A DNA stretch of 42,417 nucleotides from Bacteroidota bacterium. GTDB lineage: Bacteria; Bacteroidota; Bacteroidia; Chitinophagales; Chitinophagaceae. A program made the translations under genes and the position numbers. The DNA lies in NCBI GenBank assembly GCA_013285915.1, contig JABDGS010000025.1, positions 1 to 42,417 on the forward strand, given 5' to 3'. The notes beneath the pieces were generated by a model that saw nothing but the letters and a program-made list of their open reading frames with translations, was not told the origin of the DNA and did no database searches. Of this stretch, positions 15,466 to 23,823 are shown piece by piece (positions within the stretch are counted from its first letter, which is position 1; the number at the start of each line of letters is the position of its first letter).

Positions 15466-16515
15466 ATGACACTATTAGCTGTAGATTGGGCATTTTTATT
15501 AGAAAAATTTATACTGGTAGCAATTATCATTCTTGCTTCATTGTTTGTAGCCATGTATGAAACCTATGCCGAGCGTAAAATAGCGGCATGGCTTCAGGAC
15601 AGGGTAGGCCCAAACCGCGCAGGCCCTTTTGGTATATTTCAGCCGCTGGCAGATGGAGGTAAATTATTTTTTAAAGAAGAGATCATTCCCAACAGCTCAA
15701 ATAAATTCCTATTCATTCTTGGTCCTTCGCTGGCAATGCTCACAGCTATGATGACATGCGCAGTTATCCCCTGGGGCGATAAGCTGGAGCTTTTTGGCCG
15801 CAGCATGTCTCTGCAGGTTGCCGATATCAATGTAGCTATGCTTTATATATTCGCTGTAGTAAGTGTAGGTGTATATGGTATAATGATAGGCGGCTGGTCA
15901 TCTAATAATAAATTTTCCCTGTTGGCAGCATTACGCGGCGCCAGCCAGGTAATAAGCTACGAGCTTGGTATGGGGCTCGCACTAATTTCATTAATTTTCA
16001 TAACAGGCTCTCTAAGTTTAAAAACTATTGTTGAGCAGCAAATGCAGCCTGGGCATTTTTGGAATATTGTTTATCAACCACTCGGCTTTTTAATATTTTT
16101 TGTTTGTGCACTCGCTGAATGTAACCGCGCGCCTTTTGATTTACCGGAAGCAGAAAGCGAGCTTAACATGGGCTATCACCAGGAATATTCATCTATGAAG
16201 CTTGGGTTTTACCTGTTTGCTGAATATGTAAACATGTTTATAAGCAGTGTAATAATGGCTACGCTTTTCTTTGGTGGTTATGCTTTACCTTTTTGGCACG
16301 CAGCCGACCATGCTAATTGGCTGAACGTGTTGGTTGGGGTTGTTGCACTTGGGGGTAAAACCTGCATATTCATTTTTATTTTTATATGGATACGCTGGTC
16401 GTTGCCGCGTTTCCGGTACGACCAATTGATGAACCTCGGGTGGAAAGGTTTAATACCTTTGGCCTTGTTTAATATGCTGATAACAGCGGTAGTGGTGTTG
16501 TTGCAAAATCATTAA
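15466..16515 (+). CDS. nuoH: NADH-quinone oxidoreductase subunit H
   Basis: 349 aa with about eight membrane helices. The conserved ERKIAAWLQDRVGPNRAGP loop (about residues 36-54) and CNRAPFDLPEAESEL in the second half line the quinone chamber in complex I. It connects the hydrophilic arm to the antiporter-like subunits. The length is normal. The hairpin at 15443-15456 precedes it, and a frameshifted retropepsin-like gene follows after 26 nt. Confidence 0.97.
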   Translation: MTLLAVDWAFLLEKFILVAIIILASLFVAMYETYAERKIAAWLQDRVGPNRAGPFGIFQPLADGGKLFFKEEIIPNSSNKFLFILGPSLAMLTAMMTCAVIPWGDKLELFGRSMSLQVADINVAMLYIFAVVSVGVYGIMIGGWSSNNKFSLLAALRGASQVISYELGMGLALISLIFITGSLSLKTIVEQQMQPGHFWNIVYQPLGFLIFFVCALAECNRAPFDLPEAESELNMGYHQEYSSMKLGFYLFAEYVNMFISSVIMATLFFGGYALPFWHAADHANWLNVLVGVVALGGKTCIFIFIFIWIRWSLPRFRYDQLMNLGWKGLIPLALFNMLITAVVVLLQNH

Positions 16516-16541
16516 TAGAATAAAAGAATAAAGTAGTATAA

Positions 16542-16930
16542 ATGGGTATTATACGGCTTCCAATGTTATTCAGGGGTTCTATAAATGACAAGTACCTTTA
16601 TTGTCTTTTCGATAGTGGAGCGAATTACTCATTTATCAGAAAAGACATTGCGGAACAGATAGAGCCATTGATTCAACAAAGAGAACCTTTGCGGATGACA
16701 ACTGTAGATGTAAACAACTTTATGCTTGTAGAATATGCTACACGCAGCAATTTTTGTGTTAGTAACGATGTGGAATTATCCGATGAATTTTTCGTGGTGA
16801 TGATTTAAGCGAGGAAGTAATGATAGGGGCTTTAACAATGCAAAAATGGAAAATGAAATTGGATTTTGAGAATGATAGGGTTGAGGTTGACCCAAGGATG
16901 GCTAAGATGCAGGTTATCCAAATAAAATAG
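16542..16930 (+). pseudogene. Frameshifted retropepsin-like aspartic protease gene
   Basis: The first frame gives 88 aa, with CLFDSGANYSFIRKDIAEQI near the start. LFDSGA (D24) is the catalytic motif of retropepsin-like proteases. It stops at 16806-16808. Shifting by -1 near 16799 continues with DDLSEEVMIGALTMQKWKMK, then LDFENDRVEV, to a TAG at 16928-16930. The 'IGALTMQKWKMKLDF' block is the expected C-terminal part of the family, so one missing base around GTGGTGATGAT would restore a protein of about 130 aa. Either the gene is decayed or the assembly has a 1-nt error. It lies between nuoH and nuoI. Confidence 0.75.
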
Positions 16931-16990
16931 CCATATTTAAAATTGGTGTCAATAGTCAATAAAAATATTTTTGCAATCAATTTATAAACG

Positions 16991-17006
16991 TTCCCTTTGG
17001 TGGGAA
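16991..17006 (+). promoter_or_regulatory. Compact hairpin before nuoI (TTCCC-TTTGGT-GGGAA)
   Basis: 5-bp stem with a 6-nt loop, 7 nt before the nuoI ATG. It is a degenerate relative of the CCCC/GGGG hairpins before other nuo genes. Confidence 0.45.
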
Positions 17007-17013
17007 TAATAAT

Positions 17014-17547
17014 ATGCAAGCATTAACAAACAGGGTAAAAGAAGTTGACCGTAAGCCGATGAACTTTTGGGACAAAATTTATTTGCCCGCGGTTATAAAG
17101 GGCATGGCCATTACTTTTAGCCACATGTTTAAAAAAAGGCCTACTATCAGGTATCCTGAACAAAAAAGGCCTTTTAGCCCGGTGTTCAGGGGGCTCCATG
17201 TACTAAACAGGGATGAAGAAGGAAGAGAGCGCTGTACAGCCTGTGGCCTTTGTGCGGTAGCCTGCCCGGCAGAAGCAATAACCATGGAAGCGGCAGAACG
17301 TGAGCCCGGTGAAGAGGGTTTATACCGCGAAGAAAAATATGCAGCCCGTTACGAAATAAATATGCTGCGTTGTATTTTTTGTGGTTTATGTGAAGAGGCT
17401 TGCCCAAAAGATGCTATCTATTTAAGCGAAACCTTTACGCCGGCAAGTTTTGCGCGTAAAAATTTTATTTACGGAAAAGACGATCTGTTGATACCAAACC
17501 CGAAGACTGAACCAGCGGCATTTGCAGAAGCGAAGGGGTTAAGTTAA
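17014..17547 (+). CDS. nuoI: NADH-quinone oxidoreductase subunit I
   Basis: 177 aa, the ferredoxin-like subunit with [4Fe-4S] clusters N6a and N6b. The ligand sets are C74, C77, C80 and C84 (CTACGLCAVACP) and C120, C123, C126 and C130 (CIFCGLCEEACP). The N-terminal amphipathic segment (YLPAVIKGMAITFSHMF) anchors it to the membrane arm. The length is normal. Confidence 0.97.
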   Translation: MQALTNRVKEVDRKPMNFWDKIYLPAVIKGMAITFSHMFKKRPTIRYPEQKRPFSPVFRGLHVLNRDEEGRERCTACGLCAVACPAEAITMEAAEREPGEEGLYREEKYAARYEINMLRCIFCGLCEEACPKDAIYLSETFTPASFARKNFIYGKDDLLIPNPKTEPAAFAEAKGLS

Positions 17548-17737
17548 TTTGTTAATTTGAGAATGATTTAAGCCAATGTTTTCAAATGTTTAAATCAACT
17601 GATAAACGATACGCTAAAACTAATTTGAAAATGAAAAATTTGAAAGGTTGACGAATTACAGAAGATAGTGCGATTGCATTTATTTTCTCCGAAGGAGTCC
17701 TTCGGCCAAATTCTCAAATTCTCAAATTTTCAAATTG
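17544..17737 (+). repeat. Inverted octamer arrays upstream of nuoJ
   Basis: The left part has TTAATTTG repeated at 17544-17551 and 17552-17559, with further AATTTGA-type copies near 17621-17646. The right part is a clean four-unit array: CCAAATTC, TCAAATTC, TCAAATTT and TCAAATTG at 17706-17737, ending 6 nt before the nuoJ ATG. The left units are roughly the reverse complement of the right ones, so the intergenic RNA can fold back. Between them lies a CTCC-GAA-GGAG mini-hairpin (17687-17697). The 196-nt gap after nuoI is the largest between two nuo genes in this half of the operon that holds no gene. Confidence 0.65.
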
Positions 17738-17743
17738 TAATTA

Positions 17744-18247
17744 ATGGATATTATACACATACTATTTTGGTGTTTAAGCGCCCTTGCTTTGTTTGCTGCC
17801 ATAATGGTGCTTGTTAGCAAAAATCCTGTTCACAGCGTTTTGTGGCTTATTGTTGTTTTCTTCGCAATATCAGGCCATTATATTTTACTCAACGCACAGT
17901 TCCTGGCAATAGTTAACCTGATTGTTTATGCGGGCGCCATAATGGTACTATTCCTTTTTGTAATAATGCTGATGAATCTGAACGCGGAAGCCGATCCGCA
18001 AAAAAATAGCTGGATGAAAATTATAGGTGTGGTTACAGGCGGCCTGCTGCTTACCATGCTGGTGTCTGCGGCACGTTCGTCTTCTGACATAGCAAGCAAA
18101 ACAGCAACATTAAAAGTGGGTGATATAGGGCTTATTCAAAACTTGGGCAAAACGTTGTTTACTGATTATGCAGTGCCGTTTGAAATAAGCAGTGTGTTGT
18201 TTTTAAGTGCAATGGTAGGTGCTGTAGTGATAGGAAAGAAAGATTAA
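17744..18247 (+). CDS. nuoJ: NADH-quinone oxidoreductase subunit J
   Basis: 167 aa with five membrane helices. The conserved NLIVYAGAIMVLFLFVIMLMN segment (TM3, with the pi-bulge region YAGAIMVLF) identifies it. It is a membrane-arm subunit next to NuoA, H and K. The start ATG at 17744 follows the octamer array by 6 nt. Confidence 0.95.
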   Translation: MDIIHILFWCLSALALFAAIMVLVSKNPVHSVLWLIVVFFAISGHYILLNAQFLAIVNLIVYAGAIMVLFLFVIMLMNLNAEADPQKNSWMKIIGVVTGGLLLTMLVSAARSSSDIASKTATLKVGDIGLIQNLGKTLFTDYAVPFEISSVLFLSAMVGAVVIGKKD

Positions 18248-18309
18248 TTCCCTGCCCGTAACCGGGTGGAGGAAACTTTGAAAAACAAAATTATTTAACT
18301 CTTTAAAAG

Positions 18310-18321
18310 CCCCTTTAGGGG
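18310..18321 (+). promoter_or_regulatory. Compact hairpin before nuoK (CCCC-TTTA-GGGG)
   Basis: Perfect 4-bp GC stem with a 4-nt loop, followed by TTTAGG; 10 nt lie between stem and ATG. Confidence 0.6.
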
Positions 18322-18331
18322 TTTAGGTTAT

Positions 18332-18661
18332 ATGCCAATTCAATATTATATAACATTAGCGTCAATTTTGTTTTGCATCGGCGTTACCGGTGCTTTAACG
18401 CGCCGTAATGCCATCATTATTTTTATGTGTATCGAGCTTATGCTTAATGCAGTTAATCTTTTGCTGGTGGCTTTTTCAAAAATGCCTTTTGCAGTTTTGC
18501 CCAATAGCACTGCAGCTGCAGGCACCGATGCCCAGTTGTTTGTATTTTTTATAATGGTTGTGGCAGCAGCGGAAGTAAGTGTAGGGCTGGCCATTATTGT
18601 AATGATGTACAGGAACGTACACAGCATTGATGTAAACTTTTTAAACAGGCTTAAGAATTAA
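18332..18661 (+). CDS. nuoK: NADH-quinone oxidoreductase subunit K
   Basis: 109 aa with three membrane helices. Glutamates conserved in proton translocation are visible in [18 protein letters not shown] (TM2 Glu) and [15 protein letters not shown] (TM3 Glu). MrpC-like fold. The length is normal. Confidence 0.96.
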   Translation: MPIQYYITLASILFCIGVTGALTRRNAIIIFMCIELMLNAVNLLLVAFSKMPFAVLPNSTAAAGTDAQLFVFFIMVVAAAEVSVGLAIIVMMYRNVHSIDVNFLNRLKN

Positions 18662-18683
18662 GATAGTATTTATAAATTTAAAA

Positions 18684-18694
18684 CCCCTTTGGGG
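18684..18694 (+). promoter_or_regulatory. Compact hairpin before nuoL (CCCC-TTT-GGGG)
   Basis: 4-bp GC stem with a T3 loop, followed by ATTAGGG; 8 nt lie between stem and ATG. Confidence 0.6.
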
Positions 18695-18702
18695 ATTAGG
18701 GC

Positions 18703-20646
18703 ATGAATGAATTAGTTTACCTGGTACCATTGTTTCCACTGCTTGGCTTTTTAATAAATGGCCTTTGCAGAAAGCAATTATCAAAAACATTGGTTGGCAT
18801 TATTGGCAGCGGTTCAATACTTATTTCGTTTATAATAAGTGTTGTTCTTTTTTGGCAGGTAAAATCAACCGGTGCAGGTTTGCCGGTTGATCCATTGTTT
18901 ACCTTTATAAATATCGGCGATTCATTCAAAGTTGATTTCTCCTTCCAGGTTGACCAACTTTCATCCCTCTTCCTGCTTATCATCACTGGTGTTGGTTTTC
19001 TCATCCATGTTTACTCTGCATCATATATGCATGATGAAGAGGCACCGCATTTTGCGCGTTATTTCGCTTACCTCAACCTGTTTGTGTTCTCAATGTTATT
19101 GTTGGTATTGGGCGCCAATTATGTAATTATGTTTATAGGTTGGGAAGGTGTTGGTTTATGCTCATACCTGCTTATTGGCTTCTGGTTTAAGAATGATAAC
19201 TATAACTATGCCGCTAAAAAAGCCTTTGTGATGAACCGCATAGGCGACCTTGGCTTTTTATTAGCTATTTTCTGGATATTTCAAAAACTCGGTACTGTAA
19301 ATTATGCTGACGTTTTTGCAAATACCAATAAGCTATCAGCAACTGATATTACCGGTATAACCTTATTACTTTTTGTTGGTGCAACCGGTAAAAGTGCGCA
19401 AATACCATTATATACCTGGTTGCCCGATGCGATGGCCGGCCCTACGCCGGTATCTGCACTGATACATGCTGCTACCATGGTTACTGCGGGTATTTACATG
19501 ATCGCACGCAGCAACATTTTATACACACTTGCCCCAACTGTACAGGCGGTTGTGGCTATTATTGGCCTTGCAACAGCAATTTTTGCAGCAACCATCGCTT
19601 TAAAGCAAAATGATATTAAAAAAGTACTGGCCTATTCAACCGTTAGCCAGTTGGGTTATATGTTTTTGGGTTTGGGTGTTGGCGCTTACACAAGTGCCGT
19701 GTTTCATGTAATGACGCATGCGTTCTTCAAAGCCTGTTTGTTCCTTGGCGCGGGCAGTGTTATACATGCCATGGGTGGCGAACAGGATATGCGTAATATG
19801 GGCGGCCTTAGCAAACACATGAATATTACTAAATGGACTTTTCTGCTTTCATGCCTTGCTATTGCCGGCGTACCGCCATTCTCAGGCTTTTTCTCAAAAG
19901 ACGCAATCCTTTCTGCAGCACTTGATAGTAATACAAGCTACGGTTTGGTTTTATACATTATTGGTGTTTTAGGTGCTTTGCTTACTGCCTTTTATATGTT
20001 CCGCTTGTACAGCATGACGTTTCTTGGCCAGTTTCGCGGCACGCACGAGCAGGAACACCATTTGCATGAAAGCCCTAAAGCCATTACAATACCTTTAATG
20101 GTACTGGCATTTCTTGCTGTAGTTGGCGGATTTTTAGGCATTCCCGAGGTTTTTTTGAAAAATAGCGATTGGCTTGAAAAATTTCTCGCTCCAATATTCG
20201 CCTCATCTACTGCCATCACCCAAAAGACTCCATCGGAGGGTTCTACAGAAATAATTTACATGGCTGTTACATCAGTACTTATTATACTGGTGATAATTTT
20301 CGCCCGCAATAAGTATATGAAATACCAAAAAACTGGCGCGGAAGAAAACGGCTTTGGTAAAGTGCTTGCCAATAAATGGTATGTTGATGAAATTTATGAT
20401 GCTGTTATTGTAAGGCCTTTAGACGCGCTTGCCGGGTTTTTAAAGAATGTGGTTGAAAAATCAGGTATTGATGGTTTTGTAAATGGTGTTGGCCGGTTTG
20501 TGCAATATTCATCGCGCCAGTTAAGGCTTTTGCAAAGCGGCCTTGCAGGCAACTATATCTTATTCATGGTGCTGTCAATTGTTGTGTTGTTTTTAATATT
20601 CTGGAACCAAATACAAATTGTTCAATTCCTGCAGAAAATATTCTAA
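18703..20646 (+). CDS. nuoL: NADH-quinone oxidoreductase subunit L
   Basis: 647 aa with about 16 membrane helices, including the long C-terminal lateral helix region. It is an antiporter-like proton pump subunit at the distal end of the membrane arm. Conserved blocks: FIGWEGVGLCSYLLIGFW (TM5 Glu), GKSAQIPLYTWLPDAMAGPTPVSALIHAATMVTAG (TM7-8 Lys/His region), and KACLFLGAGSVIHAMGGEQDMR. The C-terminal extension (about 480-647) contains NKWYVDEIYDAVIVRPL, typical of the NuoL tail. Confidence 0.97.
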   Translation: MNELVYLVPLFPLLGFLINGLCRKQLSKTLVGIIGSGSILISFIISVVLFWQVKSTGAGLPVDPLFTFINIGDSFKVDFSFQVDQLSSLFLLIITGVGFLIHVYSASYMHDEEAPHFARYFAYLNLFVFSMLLLVLGANYVIMFIGWEGVGLCSYLLIGFWFKNDNYNYAAKKAFVMNRIGDLGFLLAIFWIFQKLGTVNYADVFANTNKLSATDITGITLLLFVGATGKSAQIPLYTWLPDAMAGPTPVSALIHAATMVTAGIYMIARSNILYTLAPTVQAVVAIIGLATAIFAATIALKQNDIKKVLAYSTVSQLGYMFLGLGVGAYTSAVFHVMTHAFFKACLFLGAGSVIHAMGGEQDMRNMGGLSKHMNITKWTFLLSCLAIAGVPPFSGFFSKDAILSAALDSNTSYGLVLYIIGVLGALLTAFYMFRLYSMTFLGQFRGTHEQEHHLHESPKAITIPLMVLAFLAVVGGFLGIPEVFLKNSDWLEKFLAPIFASSTAITQKTPSEGSTEIIYMAVTSVLIILVIIFARNKYMKYQKTGAEENGFGKVLANKWYVDEIYDAVIVRPLDALAGFLKNVVEKSGIDGFVNGVGRFVQYSSRQLRLLQSGLAGNYILFMVLSIVVLFLIFWNQIQIVQFLQKIF

Positions 20647-20668
20647 CGGGAAGAGAAAAATAAATAAT

Positions 20669-22099
20669 ATGATCCCAGTTCTGCTTATAGTCATTCCTTT
20701 AATAACCGGTCTTGCCACTTTCTTTGTTAACAATGGCAGGGGCGCTAAAATGTGGTCGCTGCTTGCATCAATTATTACGTTGGCAGTTGCTGCGGTTGCG
20801 TTGTTTACTGACAGTGCGGAACAGTTAACCTGTGATGCTGCGTGGCTGCCTGCATTGGGTGCAAAGTTTTCTTTATCAATGGATGGCATGAGCAAAATGC
20901 TTTGCCTGTTAACCGCAGTTGCATTTCCACTGGTGTTTGGGGCTACATATAAAAACACGTATAACAAACCAGGCAGTTTTTATGCGTTAATGCTGTTAAT
21001 GCAGGCAGGTTTAATGGGTGTTTTTGTTTCGTCTGATGCATTGTTGTTTTATTTCTTTTGGGAGCTTGCTCTTATACCTGCTTATTTTCTTTGCTCAACA
21101 TGGGGCGGCGAAAAGCGCATACAGGTTACATTTAAGTTTTTCATTTATACGTTTGTTGGTTCACTGTTGCTGCTTGTGGGCATTTTATACATACATTTTA
21201 AAACACCGGATGCATCCTTCGCATTGCAGTCTTTTTATCATGTAAAGCTTACGGCAGCACAGCAATATTTTGTGTTCTGGCTATTTTTTATCGCATTCGC
21301 TATAAAAATGCCCATCTTCCCTTTCCACACATGGCAGCCCGATACATACGAGCAATCACCCACTGCTGTAACAATGATATTGAGTGGTGTGATGGTTAAA
21401 ATGGGATTGTACGGAGTTATACGCTGGGTGCTGCCGATTTTTCCTGCAGCAGTACTTAAGTTTGACCAGCTTATTATTGTGCTTTCTGTTATAGGCATGC
21501 TGTACGCATCGTTAATTGCCATCAGGCAGGACGATATTAAAAGGCTTATTGCATATTCATCTATTGCCCATATTGGTTTGATGTGTGCTGCTATTTTCAG
21601 CAGTCAGCAAATTGGTATGCAGGGCGTAATGATACAAATGTTTAACCACGGCATTAACGTAATAGGATTGTGGATTGTTGCCGACGCCATTGAGCAGCAA
21701 TTAGGCACCCGCAAGTTTAGCGAGCTGGGTGGCCTTGCACAAAGGGCGCCTGGGCTTGCAACTTTATTGGTTGTAATGATTCTTGCCAATATAGCATTGC
21801 CTTTAACCAATGCGTTTACCGGCGAGTTTCTTATGTTTAATGGCCTGTTCAGGTACAGTATATGGATGGCATTTATTGCAGGCATCAGTATTATTCTTGC
21901 GGCAGTATATTCACTCAATATGGTGCAAAAAATATTTTATGGCAGAACAATGCCTGCAACCGAATATGCAAATGACGCATCATCGAATATAAAATTTGTA
22001 CTGGCATTGCTGGTGATCGTTATACTTGTGCTGGGCGTGTACCCGCAACCTGTAATAAATTTAACGCAGGATAGTGTGCAGGCGGTATTGGCAAAATAA
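20669..22099 (+). CDS. nuoM: NADH-quinone oxidoreductase subunit M
   Basis: 476 aa from the ATG at 20669 (MIPVLLIVIPLITGLATFF). The frame is open to 20618, but that extension overlaps the end of nuoL and encodes a polar, non-membrane N-terminus. It is an antiporter-like subunit with about 14 helices. Motifs: LLFYFFWELALIPAYFL (TM5 Glu), AIKMPIFPFHTWQPDTYEQSP and DDIKRLIAYSSIAHIGLM. There is no CCCC/GGGG hairpin in the 22-nt gap upstream. Confidence 0.96.
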   Translation: MIPVLLIVIPLITGLATFFVNNGRGAKMWSLLASIITLAVAAVALFTDSAEQLTCDAAWLPALGAKFSLSMDGMSKMLCLLTAVAFPLVFGATYKNTYNKPGSFYALMLLMQAGLMGVFVSSDALLFYFFWELALIPAYFLCSTWGGEKRIQVTFKFFIYTFVGSLLLLVGILYIHFKTPDASFALQSFYHVKLTAAQQYFVFWLFFIAFAIKMPIFPFHTWQPDTYEQSPTAVTMILSGVMVKMGLYGVIRWVLPIFPAAVLKFDQLIIVLSVIGMLYASLIAIRQDDIKRLIAYSSIAHIGLMCAAIFSSQQIGMQGVMIQMFNHGINVIGLWIVADAIEQQLGTRKFSELGGLAQRAPGLATLLVVMILANIALPLTNAFTGEFLMFNGLFRYSIWMAFIAGISIILAAVYSLNMVQKIFYGRTMPATEYANDASSNIKFVLALLVIVILVLGVYPQPVINLTQDSVQAVLAK

Positions 22100-22129
22100 A
22101 TATTAAGTTTAAAGTTTAGTAAGTACATT

Positions 22130-23539
22130 ATGAATGCAATTATAGTTTCGGCTGTTTGGGGTGTTATAATGATGTTCTGTAGCTTTCTTGTTAAAAACAG
22201 GGGCAGTTACAGGCATATAGCCGCATTTGGCTTACTAACCTTGCTGGTAGCAAATATCTTAAATGTAAAAGGCATATTGCTGTTTGATATTGATGACCAT
22301 AACATGCTTCATTTCAGCAATTTTGGGTTGTACTTTAATAGCATAGCAATTTTTTCAACCCTTGTATATGTACTGCTTACGGGTAAGGAGATGGAAAAAT
22401 ACGGCAAGTATGCCGCCGAATATTTTACATTGATATTTTTTGTGTTGTGTGGTGTATCAGTGCTTTCTGCATACAACAACATGCTGATGTTGTTTATTGG
22501 TATCGAAATTCTTTCCATACCGTTATACATTCTTACCGGCAGTGATAAAAAGAACTTAAAAAGTAACGAAGCTGCTTTAAAATATTTTTTGATGGGTGCT
22601 TTTTCTACTGGCCTTATGCTGATGGGTATTGCGCTTATGTATGGCGGTACTGGCTCGTTTCAGCTTGAAATAGTAAGGGCTGCAGGTAAGGCGAACGGCA
22701 CTGTTCTTTCGTTTCTTGAGGTAACCGGCCTTTTATTTTTGTTTGTGTCAATGGCATTTAAAGTATCTGCCGCGCCATTTCATTTCTGGACCCCTGATGT
22801 TTACGACGGCGCCCCAACAGTTTTTACATCTTTCATGGCTACAGTTGTAAAGGCCGCGGGCTTTATAGCATTTATTAAGTTGTGCGAGGTAAGAATGGTA
22901 GAAACAGGGCTTGACATAGACAAAACTTTTGGTGTAAACTGGCAGTTGCTTTTTGCAATACTTATAATAGCCACATTGCTTGTAGGTAATATTACTGCTG
23001 TATTTCAGCAAAGTGTAAAACGCATGCTGGCATACTCCAGCATTGCGCAGGCAGGCTTTATGCTGTTTGCACTTTTCAGCCTTAACGATTTGGCAAAGGA
23101 AGGTATTTTGGTATATTCGGTAGCGTACAGCCTTGCAACAATCGGCATATTTGCAGTACTGGTAAAAATGAAAGATTTTACTTTTGAAGGGTTTAACGGC
23201 CTGGCCAAAAAGCAGCCTGTTTTAGCTGCTGCGTGTACTATTTTTCTTTTGTCGTTAGCTGGCATACCATTAACCGCTGGCTTTTTTGCAAAATATTATA
23301 TGCTGGCATCAGTAATAAAAACAGGCTCATATACCTGGCTGGTAATAATAGCAGTTTTATTTGCTGCAGTAAGCGTTTATTATTATTTCAGGGTTATACA
23401 GGCTATGTACTTTAAAGATGGTGAAGCCTCAACTGAAGAAATAACACCTTCATTTAAAACCGGGCTTGTCTTACTTTCCGCTCTTATAATTTTGGTCGGT
23501 GTAATGCCCAGCCTGGTGCTTAACTATTTTTATTTCTAA
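22130..23539 (+). CDS. nuoN: NADH-quinone oxidoreductase subunit N
   Basis: 469 aa with about 14 membrane helices, the third antiporter-like subunit. Motifs: MLMLFIGIEILSIPLYIL (TM5 Glu), FKVSAAPFHFWTPDVYDGAPT and SVKRMLAYSSIAQAGFML. It is the last gene of the nuo cluster. No convincing terminator follows directly; a miniature inverted-repeat element lies 101 nt downstream. Confidence 0.96.
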   Translation: MNAIIVSAVWGVIMMFCSFLVKNRGSYRHIAAFGLLTLLVANILNVKGILLFDIDDHNMLHFSNFGLYFNSIAIFSTLVYVLLTGKEMEKYGKYAAEYFTLIFFVLCGVSVLSAYNNMLMLFIGIEILSIPLYILTGSDKKNLKSNEAALKYFLMGAFSTGLMLMGIALMYGGTGSFQLEIVRAAGKANGTVLSFLEVTGLLFLFVSMAFKVSAAPFHFWTPDVYDGAPTVFTSFMATVVKAAGFIAFIKLCEVRMVETGLDIDKTFGVNWQLLFAILIIATLLVGNITAVFQQSVKRMLAYSSIAQAGFMLFALFSLNDLAKEGILVYSVAYSLATIGIFAVLVKMKDFTFEGFNGLAKKQPVLAAACTIFLLSLAGIPLTAGFFAKYYMLASVIKTGSYTWLVIIAVLFAAVSVYYYFRVIQAMYFKDGEASTEEITPSFKTGLVLLSALIILVGVMPSLVLNYFYF

Positions 23540-23640
23540 GCCATTTATCGCGGCAGTTTTCCATTTAAAATTGTATTTTCTGTAATCAGCAGAACAGCTT
23601 TACCTTTACATAGTTTGGTTAGTCTGGCTATTTGAATGTT

Positions 23641-23760
23641 ATACCAATTAGACTTTAAAATTGCCTTTTATTCGCCTCATCCCCTAACCCCTTCTCCTCG
23701 CGGAGAAGGGCCCGACGAGATTGTGGAGAAGAGCATGTATTTTTAAAGTCCGATTGGTAT
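23641..23760. mobile_element. MITE-like miniature inverted-repeat element
   Basis: A 120-bp unit is bounded by imperfect terminal inverted repeats. The left end starts ATACCAATTAGACTTTAAAA (23641-23660) and the right end finishes TTTTAAAGTCCGATTGGTAT (23741-23760); 18 of 20 positions are complementary. Inside is a strong hairpin CCCTTCTCC-TCGC-GGAGAAGGG (23689-23710) next to CCTCATCCCCTAACCCC. It encodes no protein. No clear target-site duplication was seen. It lies between nuoN and the permease gene and may also act as a transcription boundary. Confidence 0.65.
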
Positions 23761-23782
23761 TAGTATACATTATTTTAATAAC

Positions 23783-23814
23783 ATTCAAACCGTCAAACGC
23801 TCAAACATTCAAAC
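23783..23814 (+). repeat. Four-unit octamer array before the permease gene
   Basis: The units ATTCAAAC, CGTCAAAC, GCTCAAAC and ATTCAAAC follow each other with exact period 8. The invariant core is TCAAAC and the first two bases vary. The array ends 9 nt before the ATG at 23824. Confidence 0.7.
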
Positions 23815-23823
23815 TTTTCACTG

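Noticed and set aside
17706..17737. CRISPR-like array
   Set aside because: The units are 8 nt with no spacers and no cas genes nearby; this is a simple tandem array.
20618..20668. Upstream start for nuoM overlapping nuoL
   Set aside because: The extra 17 residues are polar and basic, whereas MIPVLLIVIPL at 20669 is the expected membrane N-terminus.
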